Source: Deinococcus sedimenti (GTDB lineage: Bacteria > Deinococcota > Deinococci > Deinococcales > Deinococcaceae). From it: 64,000 nucleotides of DNA. The stretch covers positions 248,001 to 312,000 of the forward strand of contig NZ_BMQN01000001.1 of assembly GCF_014648135.1 (NCBI RefSeq), given 5' to 3'. The position numbers and the translations under genes are program-made. Below the pieces are notes generated by a model. The model did not search any database, was not told the DNA's origin, and worked only from the letters and a program-made list of their open reading frames with translations. Positions 42,201 to 52,276 of this stretch are shown here, piece by piece; within the stretch, counting starts at the first letter, position 1, and every line of letters begins with the position of its first letter.

Positions 42201-42936
42201 GCTGCGTCGCCTGGGGCAGCGCGGCCAGGGCGGCCGCCCGCCGGGCGGTCAGGCCCGCGCGCGCGGCCGCAGCGCGACTCAGCACGCGCGCCTTCTGCGC
42301 CGCCACCCCGGCCCGCAGGACGCGCCCCTGCGCGCTGGCAGCGGCGCTGACCTGCGCCCCGGCCCGCGCGGCCTGGACCTGCACGGCCCGCGTGGCCTGC
42401 TGGCCCTGCGCGCGCACGGCCCTTACCTGCTGCGCGCCGCGCTTCACGAATCCCCGGGCCAGCGCGCTCGACGCGCGCCGCTGCGCCGCGAGTTTCTTCT
42501 GCACGTGCGCGTACGGCACGCCCGCCGCCCGCACCCGTTCCCGGCTGACCGGCAGCGCCGCGAACTGCGTGCCCTGCGGCACGCGCGCCTGGGTGGTCAC
42601 GGCGCGCGGGGCGGGCAGGACGTTCAGCGCTGCGGTGGGGGCGACGCGCACCTCGCGCGGTGCGGGCCGCCTGGCCTCCGGCACCGAGACCTTCGGGACC
42701 GACACCTTCACGTCCGGACGTGGGGACGCGGGGGGCTTGAGCAGCCGGGTCGCCTGCTGCTGCGCCGCCGCGAACGCCTGCACGTGCCCGCCCAGCGCGC
42801 GGCCCGCACGGCGGTGGACCGTCCGGCGGGCCTGCACCGCCACCTGCGGCGGCCGCGCGGGCGGCAGCTTCGGCTCGGGCTTCGCCGATCCTGCCTGAGC
42901 CGCCCCCGGGGGGGCCTGCTTGCGTTCCTTGAACAT
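39214..42936 (-). CDS. Large polymorphic toxin with C-terminal HNH/Endo VII-like (AHH-type) nuclease domain
   Basis: The 1240-residue protein has no signal peptide. Residues 1-530 are rich in Ala, Gln and Arg and look like long coiled coils. A hydrophobic Gly/Ala-rich segment follows (about 640-700 and onward: ALMIAVIIVVAVVAGPAVIG, GAVGAVVGGALVGAASGAVI), as in pretoxin regions. The C-terminal 150 residues hold HTLHHLIPDKVSTSNSLC and GHWSHHNQYDAEVVIPAL, the His-His and later H-x-x-x-Y elements of AHH-type HNH nucleases. A leaderless start is supported by TACAGT (42948-42943) 6 bases upstream. G+C falls toward the toxin end. The secretion route is unknown. Confidence 0.75.
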   Translation of the reverse strand: MFKERKQAPPGAAQAGSAKPEPKLPPARPPQVAVQARRTVHRRAGRALGGHVQAFAAAQQQATRLLKPPASPRPDVKVSVPKVSVPEARRPAPREVRVAPTAALNVLPAPRAVTTQARVPQGTQFAALPVSRERVRAAGVPYAHVQKKLAAQRRASSALARGFVKRGAQQVRAVRAQGQQATRAVQVQAARAGAQVSAAASAQGRVLRAGVAAQKARVLSRAAAARAGLTARRAAALAALPQATQQAQKAVQASYDQSLQAARTDATTQKQAVQAEYARVTPMYLAAGDEVGAEAQSRAEAQAAAYESHVTGQDDSLLDGPLTDNRWKARAGAARDVGAAYAPGFREQAQEEAQHLTGPGGGLEKDLKNIDLALRDTERLLREHLTASTRRLTVRETQARAQATQAYAGLSAALQAQLTSTLRGLDGVQGAQLAAITAQAAAQRAGLNTQAKQATTSIGRNVTALAGSLERQLHAFDAQVRRAPAPNPKELAVTLNRAQAGIVSGVRRAQLAARQGTTQVTASLSRGAAQAGQALGGVARAGVTQAGAQAGGFDQGAQGLLTQALTTFRTLTQAHARGTQQDAQQTTRTLDALERGLETLYAKALKGLPEELRATLPPLREGLRGNFPQEDAAIRENAEKAAAQVQPRWKGWVKIALMIAVIIVVAVVAGPAVIGAVGAMAGALGAGAAAGAVGAVVGGALVGAASGAVIQMANNAVDNIGLDARFQKSLFDGVGKAALIGAVGGALGGAGGLIAGKMGAAGLLGSGLTQKAGTFAVGTTFDLGGNVLGDVMNGASLGDALKNLSNPETLMMMAIGTGVGAAATRLPGRAGQIQNRAHAAGERVGLTAGDRVNNVTGNPHGTVPTRMNPELPTETPGRISGHTEGRTKVELSPNATPQDAAVHDQYARQARQENSPVSRLTQKVKGLLGADTAVRPGTRQWELGVEAAKHQDMAHWRFQEADRLPKSSPQRQRLLQEAHDLQRLSQDYQQAAQRADGHTIIDDSVIEGRKKLYDNHAEIEGLLGKPFDASVLPDRYVTFEVEGGRKVIGRLNSDGTYDMKSAILLVRPDGTVQVNPSNRITYDYIQKYQLDPGARPDIDFGRDGHTLHHLIPDKVSTSNSLCVKAMELIQYSPDRMTNYHEMPMERLYRLLDGQEVGHWSHHNQYDAEVVIPALQTSQSTLVADFGPIQSWTPDHPRIAEIRAALQHEMTSIEAMLKQRIVDGNIPMTTENTAGKKGRIR

Positions 42937-42995
42937 GCCGATACTGTACCCGCCCAGCTGACCCGGCGTCTCGCTTTCGCTGCGATGCGGCGTCT

Positions 42996-43130
42996 CACAG
43001 CAGAATTCAGGAGTATTGAAGGTACTCTTCAAGACTCCTGAACGAGCGGAGCGAGCACCTGACGGCACCAGCGGTTGGAAGTGGAAGGGCGTGATGTTGG
43101 CCCTTCAATGGAACTGGAAACCGCTGTCAG
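42996..43130 (+). repeat. Dispersed structured repeat, copy D
   Basis: This is the cleanest copy. CACAGCAGAATTCAGG leads into a hairpin at 43008-43040 (CAGGAGTATTGAAG pairing with CTTCAAGACTCCTG, 13 of 14). GAACGAGCGGAGCGAGCACC follows. Then the outer stem CAGCGGTT...AACCGCTG encloses AAGGGC...GCCCTT, and the copy ends CCGCTGTCAG. It lies between valS and the toxin promoter, the right border of the island. Confidence 0.85.
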
Positions 43131-43140
43131 GGCCAAACAG

Positions 43141-43176
43141 ACCGGCCCCTGCGCATACTGGCGCGGGGGCCGGAGC
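43141..43176 (-). terminator. Terminator of the nudix-valS operon
   Basis: CCGGCCCC and GGGGCCGG form the base of a stem with further GCGC pairing, 10 bases past the valS stop. Read on the minus strand it is followed by TCTGTTT. Confidence 0.65.
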
Positions 43177-43185
43177 ACGAAGGGA

Positions 43186-45989
<2,804 letters not shown>

Positions 45990-45993
<4 letters not shown>

Positions 45994-46478
45994 GCTTGAA
46001 GCTCCTTGTGCAGCAGGTGATCGAGGTGGGGGAGGGCGGCGTCCAGCTCCCAGTCCAGGCCGGGCGCGTGCAGCGGCGCCCAGCGGAACCGGAACACGTA
46101 CCGGCCCTCGGCGAGGTGATCCCAGGTGTCCGGCGTGCCAGCCGGGGCGGTCAGGGCGTACGCGTGGCAGACCTGCCGCGTGAACCGCTCCGGCAGCTGC
46201 GCTTCCCATAGATACGAGGCCAGGAAGGTGGGATGGGTCAGGCTCAGACCGGACTCCTCGTGCAGTTCGCGCGTGGCGGCCCGCTCCGGGATTTCGCCCG
46301 GCTCGACCCCGCCCGCCACGACCTGCACGCCCGCACCGCCGTCCGGAACGTGATCGAACACCAAGAGCTCGGGACTGCCGCAACCGGTGCGCGTCACAAA
46401 GCACACGACCTTCTCCCGCAGGCTGCGCGCCGCCGCGTCCCGCCGGGCCTCCTGTGGCGTGTCGTAGAACGTGACCAT
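45990..46478 (-). CDS. Nudix hydrolase
   Basis: The 162-residue protein has a complete Nudix box, GGVEPGEIPERAATRELHEESGL (fits GX5EX7REUXEEXGU) near residue 57. The substrate is unknown. ATG 46478 has GGAGG at 8 bases. It is the first gene after the T-box leader and is coupled to valS. Its place between the riboswitch and a synthetase gene is unusual, since T-box operons usually start directly with the synthetase. A role in clearing a nucleotide by-product, or simple hitchhiking, are both possible. Confidence 0.9.
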
Positions 46479-46510
46479 CCTTCCCACCTCCTGACCGGGG
46501 AGGGAAACGC

Positions 46511-46773
46511 AAAACGTCCCGTCCGCCGGAAGACCTTCCGGATGCGGACGAGACGAGAGTGTCCCGTGGTACCACCGCGTTTCCCCGCCTGCATGGGGGG
46601 CACTCGCTGCGCGCTGTATCGGGCGCACCCGGAGGCTCTACGCCCCCCACGCGGGGGGTTTCTGCCGTCGTGCTCGCGGGTGACGTTCGCCGGGGGCCGG
46701 TCCACCTGCCCTCTCAGTCGCGGGGCGGGTTTCCTGTGGGGGCCTGACCCGGGTACTCCTCCCGGTCACTGCA
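46511..46773 (-). ncRNA. T-box leader (tRNA-Val sensing) for the nudix-valS operon
   Basis: Read on the minus strand, the leader carries the T-box core CGGTGGTACCACGGGA (46577-46562), whose TGGT can pair with the tRNA acceptor end. A long terminator stem follows (CGTCTCGTCCGC with GCGGACGGGACG, 46555-46516) and then TTTTGCGTTT. Near the 5' end GGGAGGAGTACCC resembles the AGTA element of stem I. GTC at 46684-46682, followed by A, is a candidate valine specifier. The leader ends 33 bases before the Nudix start. Confidence 0.85.
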
Positions 46774-46779
46774 ATCGGG

Positions 46780-46809
46780 AGTGTACGCGCCAGGGGGCGG
46801 GCATTTCAA
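46780..46809 (-). promoter_or_regulatory. Promoter of the T-box nudix-valS operon
   Basis: On the minus strand TTGAAA (46809-46804) and TACACT (46785-46780) are separated by 18 bases, a good sigma-70 promoter. Transcription should start near 46773. Confidence 0.75.
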
Positions 46810-46862
46810 TCCGCACGCTGGCCCATTGGCGGCGTGGGGGTGGGCCGGGCATCCTGCGGGGC

Positions 46863-47480
46863 GTGCCCCTGACTGGAATGACCCTGTATCACCGCGCCGT
46901 GCGGGACGTGCGCGGCGATCACCTGTTGCCCCTGAGCACCCTGCGTGAGCGTCACCCGGACGTGTACGCCCGCGAGGCGGCGAAGTACGTGGGCCGCGAG
47001 GCGCTGATGGGGGAGCGGGTCGGTCGGCTCGACTGCCGGTGGACCGATGTGCTGTTCTTCTCCCCGGTGAATCCGGGGCCGCTGCTGGACGCCGCGCGGC
47101 AGAGCGGGCGGGCGATTCCCCCCGTGCGGTTCTGGACGCTGGACGCCTCGCACCTCGATCCGGCGCGGGCCTGTGTCCGGCTGGTGCGGCCCTGGCCGGG
47201 GGGTGTGAAGCCCGCGCCGGACCCGGCGGACGAGCTGCCGTTCACGCCGCAGACGCTGCGGGAGCACTCGGCGGCGCCCCCGGCGACCCTGGACCGCCTG
47301 CGTGCCCTGCCCGGCGGTGCGCCCCTGATCCTCTTGATGGACGTCCCGCACATCCTCTACCGCGGCGAGGTGCCCCTGGGTGCGCTGGGCGAGGCGCGCT
47401 GCTGCGGCGCCCTGCTCCCGCCACTCGATCTGCCTGAGACAGAATGGTCAAAATGTCGTATGTTGCCCGCATGTCCATAG
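46863..47480 (+). CDS. Conserved hypothetical protein
   Basis: I do not know a function for this 205-residue protein. It begins MTLYHRAVRDVRGDHLLPLSTL (after a VPLTG extension), and has YAREAAKYVGREALM near residue 40, DCRWTDVLFFSPVNPGPLLDA near 62 and PLILLMDVPHILYRGEVPL near 160. The pattern recalls unnamed short proteins of Bacillus in which YxREA.KYxGRE is conserved. GTG 46863 (with CATCCT 7 bases upstream) and ATG 46878 are both possible. It overlaps the next gene by 10 bases. Confidence 0.6.
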   Translation: MPLTGMTLYHRAVRDVRGDHLLPLSTLRERHPDVYAREAAKYVGREALMGERVGRLDCRWTDVLFFSPVNPGPLLDAARQSGRAIPPVRFWTLDASHLDPARACVRLVRPWPGGVKPAPDPADELPFTPQTLREHSAAPPATLDRLRALPGGAPLILLMDVPHILYRGEVPLGALGEARCCGALLPPLDLPETEWSKCRMLPACP

Positions 47481-48103
47481 ATGTCGATGCCCGGGCCAAA
47501 GCCATCCTGCCGGATACGGCGCTCAGCGCGCACGACACGGTCGAGATCGTCCAGCTGCTCCTCAAAGCCCCCACTGCCGACCGTCCGGCCGCCCCTGGCC
47601 TCCTCCCGCACGTGTGGGGCTCGTCCCGATCCGGCTTCGCGGATCACGCGCTGCGCCAGCTGCTGACCTGGGCGGACCTGCCGGACCTGACGTTCATGAC
47701 CGGAGAGCAGGCCATGTACCGCACGGAGGACCGGGTGCACGGCGTGGCCCGCAACGTCACGGTGCTGCGGACGCCCGCCGGACTCCAGCGGGCCGGGAGC
47801 AGTCTCGCCGCCCTGTTCAGCTGGGCTGAGGCTCACCCGGACGTCGTCGCGCAGGCGTCGAACGGCCTGTACGGCGGGGCGGATGTGCCGCGCCTGCTGG
47901 GCAGGACTGGCCTCTCGGTGAACCCCCGGTACGACCTGACGGTGCAGGGCGACGAGGACGGCGACGACCTCGATTACATGCTCGCGTACCTGCGGGGCGT
48001 GCGGTCAGTCGTGCGGTTCTGCCTGCACCACTCAATGGCCTTCCTGTACGTGCAGGACGACTTCATGATCCCCGCCGGTCTGGATGAATCCCTGGACGAC
48101 TGA
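47471..48103 (+). CDS. Hypothetical protein, leaderless internal start
   Basis: The 210-residue protein is not recognised. It is soluble and acidic at the end, with VEIVQLLLKAPTADRPA, LLTWADLPDLTFMTGEQAMYR and LAYLRGVRSVVRFCLHHSMAFLYV. ATG 47471 is preceded by TATGTT (47459-47464) with 6 bases between, inside the end of the previous gene. It can therefore be read from its own leaderless mRNA. It is convergent with the gene at 48122. Confidence 0.6.
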   Translation: MSIDVDARAKAILPDTALSAHDTVEIVQLLLKAPTADRPAAPGLLPHVWGSSRSGFADHALRQLLTWADLPDLTFMTGEQAMYRTEDRVHGVARNVTVLRTPAGLQRAGSSLAALFSWAEAHPDVVAQASNGLYGGADVPRLLGRTGLSVNPRYDLTVQGDEDGDDLDYMLAYLRGVRSVVRFCLHHSMAFLYVQDDFMIPAGLDESLDD

Positions 48104-48121
48104 CCCGGAGGCAGCCCCAGG

Positions 48122-48826
48122 TCAGTCGGTGTGAGGGACTCGTTCGAAGCGGTACAGCAGGGGTTTTTTCAGCAGGCCGCGCGGGACGGTCACGGTGGCG
48201 CTCTGGTAGGGGAGACCGCTGACCTGCGCGGACGCGCTGAACAGCTGCGTGTCCTCGCCGATGCGGGCGGCGCGGTCGCTGACGTCCAGCAGGCCCTGCG
48301 CGCGGCTCAGGACGTCGTAGGGGTGTTCGATCAGCACCGTGAGTTTCACGGGCTGCCCGATCAGGCTGCGCAGGGGGTTCGCGGCGCTGCTGAACGCGGC
48401 ACGCACGGGTTGCGCCTGACGCTCGCACGTGACGCGGATGCTCAGGCCGTACTCGCCGACCGGGAAGGTCAGGTCGCGGATCAGGGTCACGCCGTCGCCT
48501 TCTGCCTCGCGGAACGCGGTCAGCAGGGCGTCGCGGCGGTTGCGTAGCAGCGTGGCGGGCATGGCGCGCTCCACGGGGAAGTCCGCGCGGGCGATCAGGC
48601 GTTCAGCGCTGCGCAGCGTGTCCTCGCGGGTGCGGAAGGTGTGGTGCGTGGCGTCCTGCATGGGATGCCACGATCCGGCAGGACCGCGTTCCATCCACTG
48701 GATGAACAGGTCGAAGCTGTCTCTGAACTGCCAGGACGGGTGAGGCTGGGCGGACCGCGCGGCGCTGCCGTCCTCCCGGGTGTGAACGTCGCTGGTGTGG
48801 GCGGCGGGGCGGGTGATGGCGCTCAT
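48122..48826 (-). CDS. Hypothetical protein
   Basis: The 234-residue protein is not recognised. It contains FRDSFDLFIQWMERGPAGSWHPM near residue 33, a helical middle, and beta-rich TLIRDLTFPVGEYGLSIRVTCE and PVKLTVLIEHPYDVL. It has no signal peptide or membrane helix. ATG 48826 has a GGAGG site at 6 bases. Confidence 0.6.
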   Translation of the reverse strand: MSAITRPAAHTSDVHTREDGSAARSAQPHPSWQFRDSFDLFIQWMERGPAGSWHPMQDATHHTFRTREDTLRSAERLIARADFPVERAMPATLLRNRRDALLTAFREAEGDGVTLIRDLTFPVGEYGLSIRVTCERQAQPVRAAFSSAANPLRSLIGQPVKLTVLIEHPYDVLSRAQGLLDVSDRAARIGEDTQLFSASAQVSGLPYQSATVTVPRGLLKKPLLYRFERVPHTD

Positions 48827-48901
48827 GGGACCTCCGGTGCGCCCATCATGCCTGAAATGACCCGCCGCGTGTGTGGGAAATGGCGCCCGGCGCAGGGAAG
48901 G

Positions 48902-49423
48902 TCAGTTGATCTCGATGAGTTCGGCCAGCAGGAACGGCTTCAGGGTCTCCAGGACCAGTCGGGGCGGCGCGGCGGTGCGTTCCAGCAGGGTGCGGATGTT
49001 CCCACTGTCGGAGATCAGGTTCAGGATGCGGTACTGGGTGCGCGTGACGGGCTGAGCCTCTGTCCACTTGGCGGTGAAACGCAGGCGTTTGTTCCAGTCG
49101 GGGAAGGTCCGCAGCAGCGTCTCCCAGCCGGCGTTGTCTTCCAGCAGGCGGCGCAGGGCCGGGTCGCGGCGCAGGCTCATGGTGCGGTTGGGGGGCGGCT
49201 GATCGACCTCGAAGGTGAACACGCCGGCGTCCAGGCTGGCCATGAACTGCAGGGCGTGCTCACCGCGCAGGCGACCCGCCTCGGCGTGCGTGATCTCCCC
49301 ACGTTCCAGCCACAGCTGACCGCCGCGGATGTGGTCCACGCTCAGCCGCCCCGCGCGTCCGCTCGTGAGGAACATCTGCATGACGGACAGGAAGGGAAAA
49401 ACCGCCAGATCTCCGCGTACCAT
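48902..49423 (-). CDS. DUF4388 domain protein
   Basis: The 173-residue protein starts with a DUF4388 (PatA N-terminal-like) domain: MVRGDLAVFPFLSVMQMFLTSGRAGRLSV and GQLWLERGEITHAEAGRLRGEHAL. The C-terminal half is helical and may be a winged helix (QYRILNLISDSGNIRTLLERT). Such proteins sit in regulatory or gliding/type IV pilus networks in other bacteria, but the role here is unknown. On the minus strand TACACT lies 11 bases before the ATG. It diverges from the ADP-ribosylglycohydrolase gene. Confidence 0.8.
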   Translation of the reverse strand: MVRGDLAVFPFLSVMQMFLTSGRAGRLSVDHIRGGQLWLERGEITHAEAGRLRGEHALQFMASLDAGVFTFEVDQPPPNRTMSLRRDPALRRLLEDNAGWETLLRTFPDWNKRLRFTAKWTEAQPVTRTQYRILNLISDSGNIRTLLERTAAPPRLVLETLKPFLLAELIEIN

Positions 49424-49504
49424 AGGTGACCCACAGTGTAGGGGCGCGCCGCCCCCGGCGCGAGGGGTCACCCGGCGGGGGCGGACGCATGCGAAGATCG
49501 TCAC

Positions 49505-50503
49505 ATGCAACCGCTGGACGTCCTGCTGTCCCTGTGCGCGGCTGACGCGCTGGGCGCCGCCACGGAATTCAAGTCTCCCGACGTGATCCACGCCCGCTAC
49601 GGCGCTGCCTTCCGCACGTACCAGCCGGGCAGCGTGTTCGGCTTCGCGCCGGGCGAGGCCACCGACGACAGCCAGATGGTCGTCGCCACCCTGCTCGGCG
49701 CGGCGCGCGGCGAGGGGCACGCAGGCGTCCTCGCCGCGTTCCGCGAGTGGCTGGCCGCCGCTCCGCCCGACGTGGGCGGCCTGACCCGGCAGGCCCTGCG
49801 GCTGACCTTCACGCAGCCGGAGCGGCTGGACGGCGGCGCGCTGGCCTGGGAACGCGGAGGCTTCGATGGGGCGGGGAACGGTGGCCTGATGCGTGTGGCC
49901 GCCGCGTGGCTCCTCGGGCACCGGGGCGCCGCGCTGGCGCGCGAGTCGGCGGTCCTGACCGCCCTGACACACGCGGACCCGCGCTGCGTGCACGCCTCGG
50001 TGTTCCTGACGGCGTTCATGGAGGCCCTGGCCGCCGGGCAGCCCTATGCGGCGGCGGCGCAGGCGGGACTGGCCGTCATGGACGGCCTGGACGGGCGGGA
50101 CGCCCTGGTGGACGCCGGGGTGCTGGGCCTGCACACCCAGGACGCTCACCGCGCCTTCCGGGGTCGTGAGCGCGAGGCCCGCGCGCAGGTCCGCGCCCGC
50201 GTCCGCTCTGGCCTGGACGGCACGGTCACCTCGCAGAGCGGCTACGTACTGGACACCCTGGAAGCCACCGTGGCGCACGCTCGCCGCGCGGACTGGTGGG
50301 CGTGCGTGGAACCCGCCGTGCTGGGCGGGGACGACAGCGACACGGTCGCGTGCGTGGTCGGCGCGGTTGTGGGTGCGCGCGGCCTCGGCACTCCGCCCGA
50401 ACTCCTGCCGGACCTGCGGCTGGGGCACAGCTGGCCCGGCTGGGAGCGCGACTGGCCCGCGAGGCAGCACCTGCCTGGCGTCCTGGCCCGCGCTCAGGCG
50501 TGA
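49505..50503 (+). CDS. ADP-ribosylglycohydrolase family protein
   Basis: The 332-residue protein shows the DraG/ARH metal sites: EATDDSQMVV near residue 53 and GGDDSDTVACVVGAVVGA near 275. It also contains GNGGLMRVAAAWL, typical of the family. It should remove ADP-ribose from protein, nucleic acid or small molecules. The stop overlaps the GTG of the next gene (GTGA). No ADP-ribosyltransferase is visible nearby. Confidence 0.88.
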   Translation: MQPLDVLLSLCAADALGAATEFKSPDVIHARYGAAFRTYQPGSVFGFAPGEATDDSQMVVATLLGAARGEGHAGVLAAFREWLAAAPPDVGGLTRQALRLTFTQPERLDGGALAWERGGFDGAGNGGLMRVAAAWLLGHRGAALARESAVLTALTHADPRCVHASVFLTAFMEALAAGQPYAAAAQAGLAVMDGLDGRDALVDAGVLGLHTQDAHRAFRGREREARAQVRARVRSGLDGTVTSQSGYVLDTLEATVAHARRADWWACVEPAVLGGDDSDTVACVVGAVVGARGLGTPPELLPDLRLGHSWPGWERDWPARQHLPGVLARAQA

Positions 50504-51063
50504 CCGAGCAGGAATTCCTGACCCTGGTGCGCCGCATTCCGGTGAACGCGGCGATCCTCGACCGGCTGCCGGACCTGTGCGTCCCGCAGGCGCACCTGAC
50601 GGCCGGAGCGCTGTTCGGGACCGTCTGGAACGTTCAGGCCGGGCGGCCGCCCGGCGCGGAGATCGCGGACTACGACCTGTTCTACTGGGACGACGACCTG
50701 TCCTACGAAGCCGAGGACGCCGTGATCCGCCGCGCACAGCTGCTGTTCGCGGACCTGCCGGGCCCCGTCGAGGTCCGCAATCAGGCGCGCGTGCACCTGT
50801 GGTTCCGGCAGAAGACCGGCCTCGACCGGCCCGCGTTGCGGTCGGCGCGGGACGGCATCGATCAGTTCCTCGTGGCGGGCACGGCCCTGGGAATCGACGC
50901 GCGCGGCGAGGTGTACGCCCCTTTCGGCCTGCATGACCTCGCGGCGGGGGTCCTGCGCCCCAACCCACGCAACCATACGCCCGGCCTGTACCAGGCCAAG
51001 GTGGACTCCTACCGGCGCCGCTGGCCGTGGCTGACCGACACCGGCTTCGCGTCCTCACCCTGA
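50500..51063 (+). CDS. Nucleotidyltransferase-like protein (DUF925 type)
   Basis: The 187-residue protein has LTAGALFGTVWNVQAGRPPGAEIADYDLFYWDDDLSYEAED, in which the two acidic clusters replace the usual GSxxxGxxxxxSDxDL of nucleotidyltransferases. VEVRNQARVHLWFRQKTG follows. This matches the DUF925 group, whose reaction is unknown. It is coupled to the ADP-ribosylglycohydrolase gene by GTGA, so the two may act on the same substrate. Confidence 0.75.
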   Translation: MTEQEFLTLVRRIPVNAAILDRLPDLCVPQAHLTAGALFGTVWNVQAGRPPGAEIADYDLFYWDDDLSYEAEDAVIRRAQLLFADLPGPVEVRNQARVHLWFRQKTGLDRPALRSARDGIDQFLVAGTALGIDARGEVYAPFGLHDLAAGVLRPNPRNHTPGLYQAKVDSYRRRWPWLTDTGFASSP

Positions 51064-51078
51064 GAGGCTCGTGCGTGG

Positions 51079-51084
51079 TACACT
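51079..51084 (+). promoter_or_regulatory. Extended -10 promoter of rpmE
   Basis: TGGTACACT (TACACT at 51079-51084) is an extended -10 element. It gives a leader of about 60 bases before rpmE, which has a strong GGAGGAGG site. Confidence 0.65.
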
Positions 51085-51149
51085 GTCAGGGTTGCCCGCT
51101 ACGCACATGCACCGGAGACCGGGGCGCAGACGTGGCGGAGGAGGCACCC

Positions 51150-51368
<219 letters not shown>

Positions 51369-51384
51369 GCGCCCCGCGCCTGCG

Positions 51385-51421
51385 CCGCCCCCACCCACCA
51401 GGGTCGGGGCGGTTCTTCTAT
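51385..51421 (+). terminator. Terminator after rpmE
   Basis: CCGCCCC (51388-51394) pairs with GGGGCGG (51407-51413) and TTCTTCT follows, a Rho-independent terminator. Confidence 0.75.
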
Positions 51422-51500
51422 CCCTTCTGGACGGAACGACTTCTGAAGCGGCGCCCGCACGGCCCGGCAGGTTCACGCCCGATCTGCGATACTCGCGGGC

Positions 51501-52112
51501 GTGCTGAAATCCCCCTACCACGGCGGTCACCTGGAAGTCATCGTCGGCCCGATGTTCAGCGGGAAAAGCGAGGAACTCATCCGCCGCGTGACCCGCGCCG
51601 TGATTGCCCGGCAGCGCGTGTTCGTGTTCAAACCCGCCCTGGATGACCGCTACCACGAGTCCGCCGTCGCCAGTCACGCCGGACGGACCGTGCACGCCGT
51701 CGCAGTGCGCGGCGCGGCCGACATCCGCGCGCACCTGAGCGGCGAGGGCACCCTGCTGCACGCCCAGGGTGACACGTTGCCCGACGTGGTCGGCATCGAC
51801 GAGGTGCAGTTCCTCGACGAGGCGATCATCCCCCTGGCGCTGGACCTCGCGGACGCCGGGGTGCGCGTGATCCTCGCCGGGCTGGACCAGGACTTCCGCG
51901 CCGAACCGTTCGGGTTCATGCCCGAACTGCTGGCCCGCGCCGAGAGCGTCGAGAAACTCACCGCGATCTGCACGGTGTGCGGCGCGCCCGCCACCCGCTC
52001 GCAGCGCCTGATCGGCGGTCAACCGGCCCGCTTCGACGATCCGGTCGTGCTCGTCGGCGCCGAGGAGAGCTACGAGGCGCGCTGCCGCGTGCATCACGTC
52101 CTGCGGAACTGA
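51501..52112 (+). CDS. tdk: Thymidine kinase, type II
   Basis: Tdk phosphorylates thymidine in the salvage pathway. The 203-residue protein has the P-loop [14 protein letters not shown] near residue 15, [10 protein letters not shown] near 98 (catalytic Glu) and a zinc site with CTVC and a later C-R-V-H-H. The length fits the bacterial type. GTG 51501 follows TGCGATACT, an extended -10 box, by 11 bases, so the leader is only a few bases long. Confidence 0.95.
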   Translation: MLKSPYHGGHLEVIVGPMFSGKSEELIRRVTRAVIARQRVFVFKPALDDRYHESAVASHAGRTVHAVAVRGAADIRAHLSGEGTLLHAQGDTLPDVVGIDEVQFLDEAIIPLALDLADAGVRVILAGLDQDFRAEPFGFMPELLARAESVEKLTAICTVCGAPATRSQRLIGGQPARFDDPVVLVGAEESYEARCRVHHVLRN

Positions 52113-52162
52113 CCACTCGGGCGCCCGGGTCCACCAGCGGCAGCCCGGAGGCCAGCCGCTCG

Positions 52163-52217
52163 TCTGATCAGGCCTGGTCAGATCTGGACGCGCGTCCCGT
52201 ACCTCAGCCGCTACACT
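52163..52217 (+). promoter_or_regulatory. Palindrome and promoter upstream of the diguanylate cyclase gene
   Basis: TCTGATCAGGCCTGGTCAGA (52163-52182) is palindromic in 9 of 10 base pairs. TACACT (52212-52217) is a probable -10 box 29 bases downstream. The half-site TGATC matches the palindrome in front of the MarR gene at 53944-53957. Confidence 0.6.
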
Positions 52218-52276
52218 GCACCTGACGCGCTCACGTTCGCCTGGCCGACCGTTCAGGCTCCATCAGGGGTTGATTC

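Noticed and set aside
40072..43041. Long plus-strand frame of 989 codons opposite the toxin gene
   Set aside because: It mirrors the Ala/Arg-rich toxin frame in high-GC DNA. Its translation has no domain and an implausible Arg/Gly/Gln composition.
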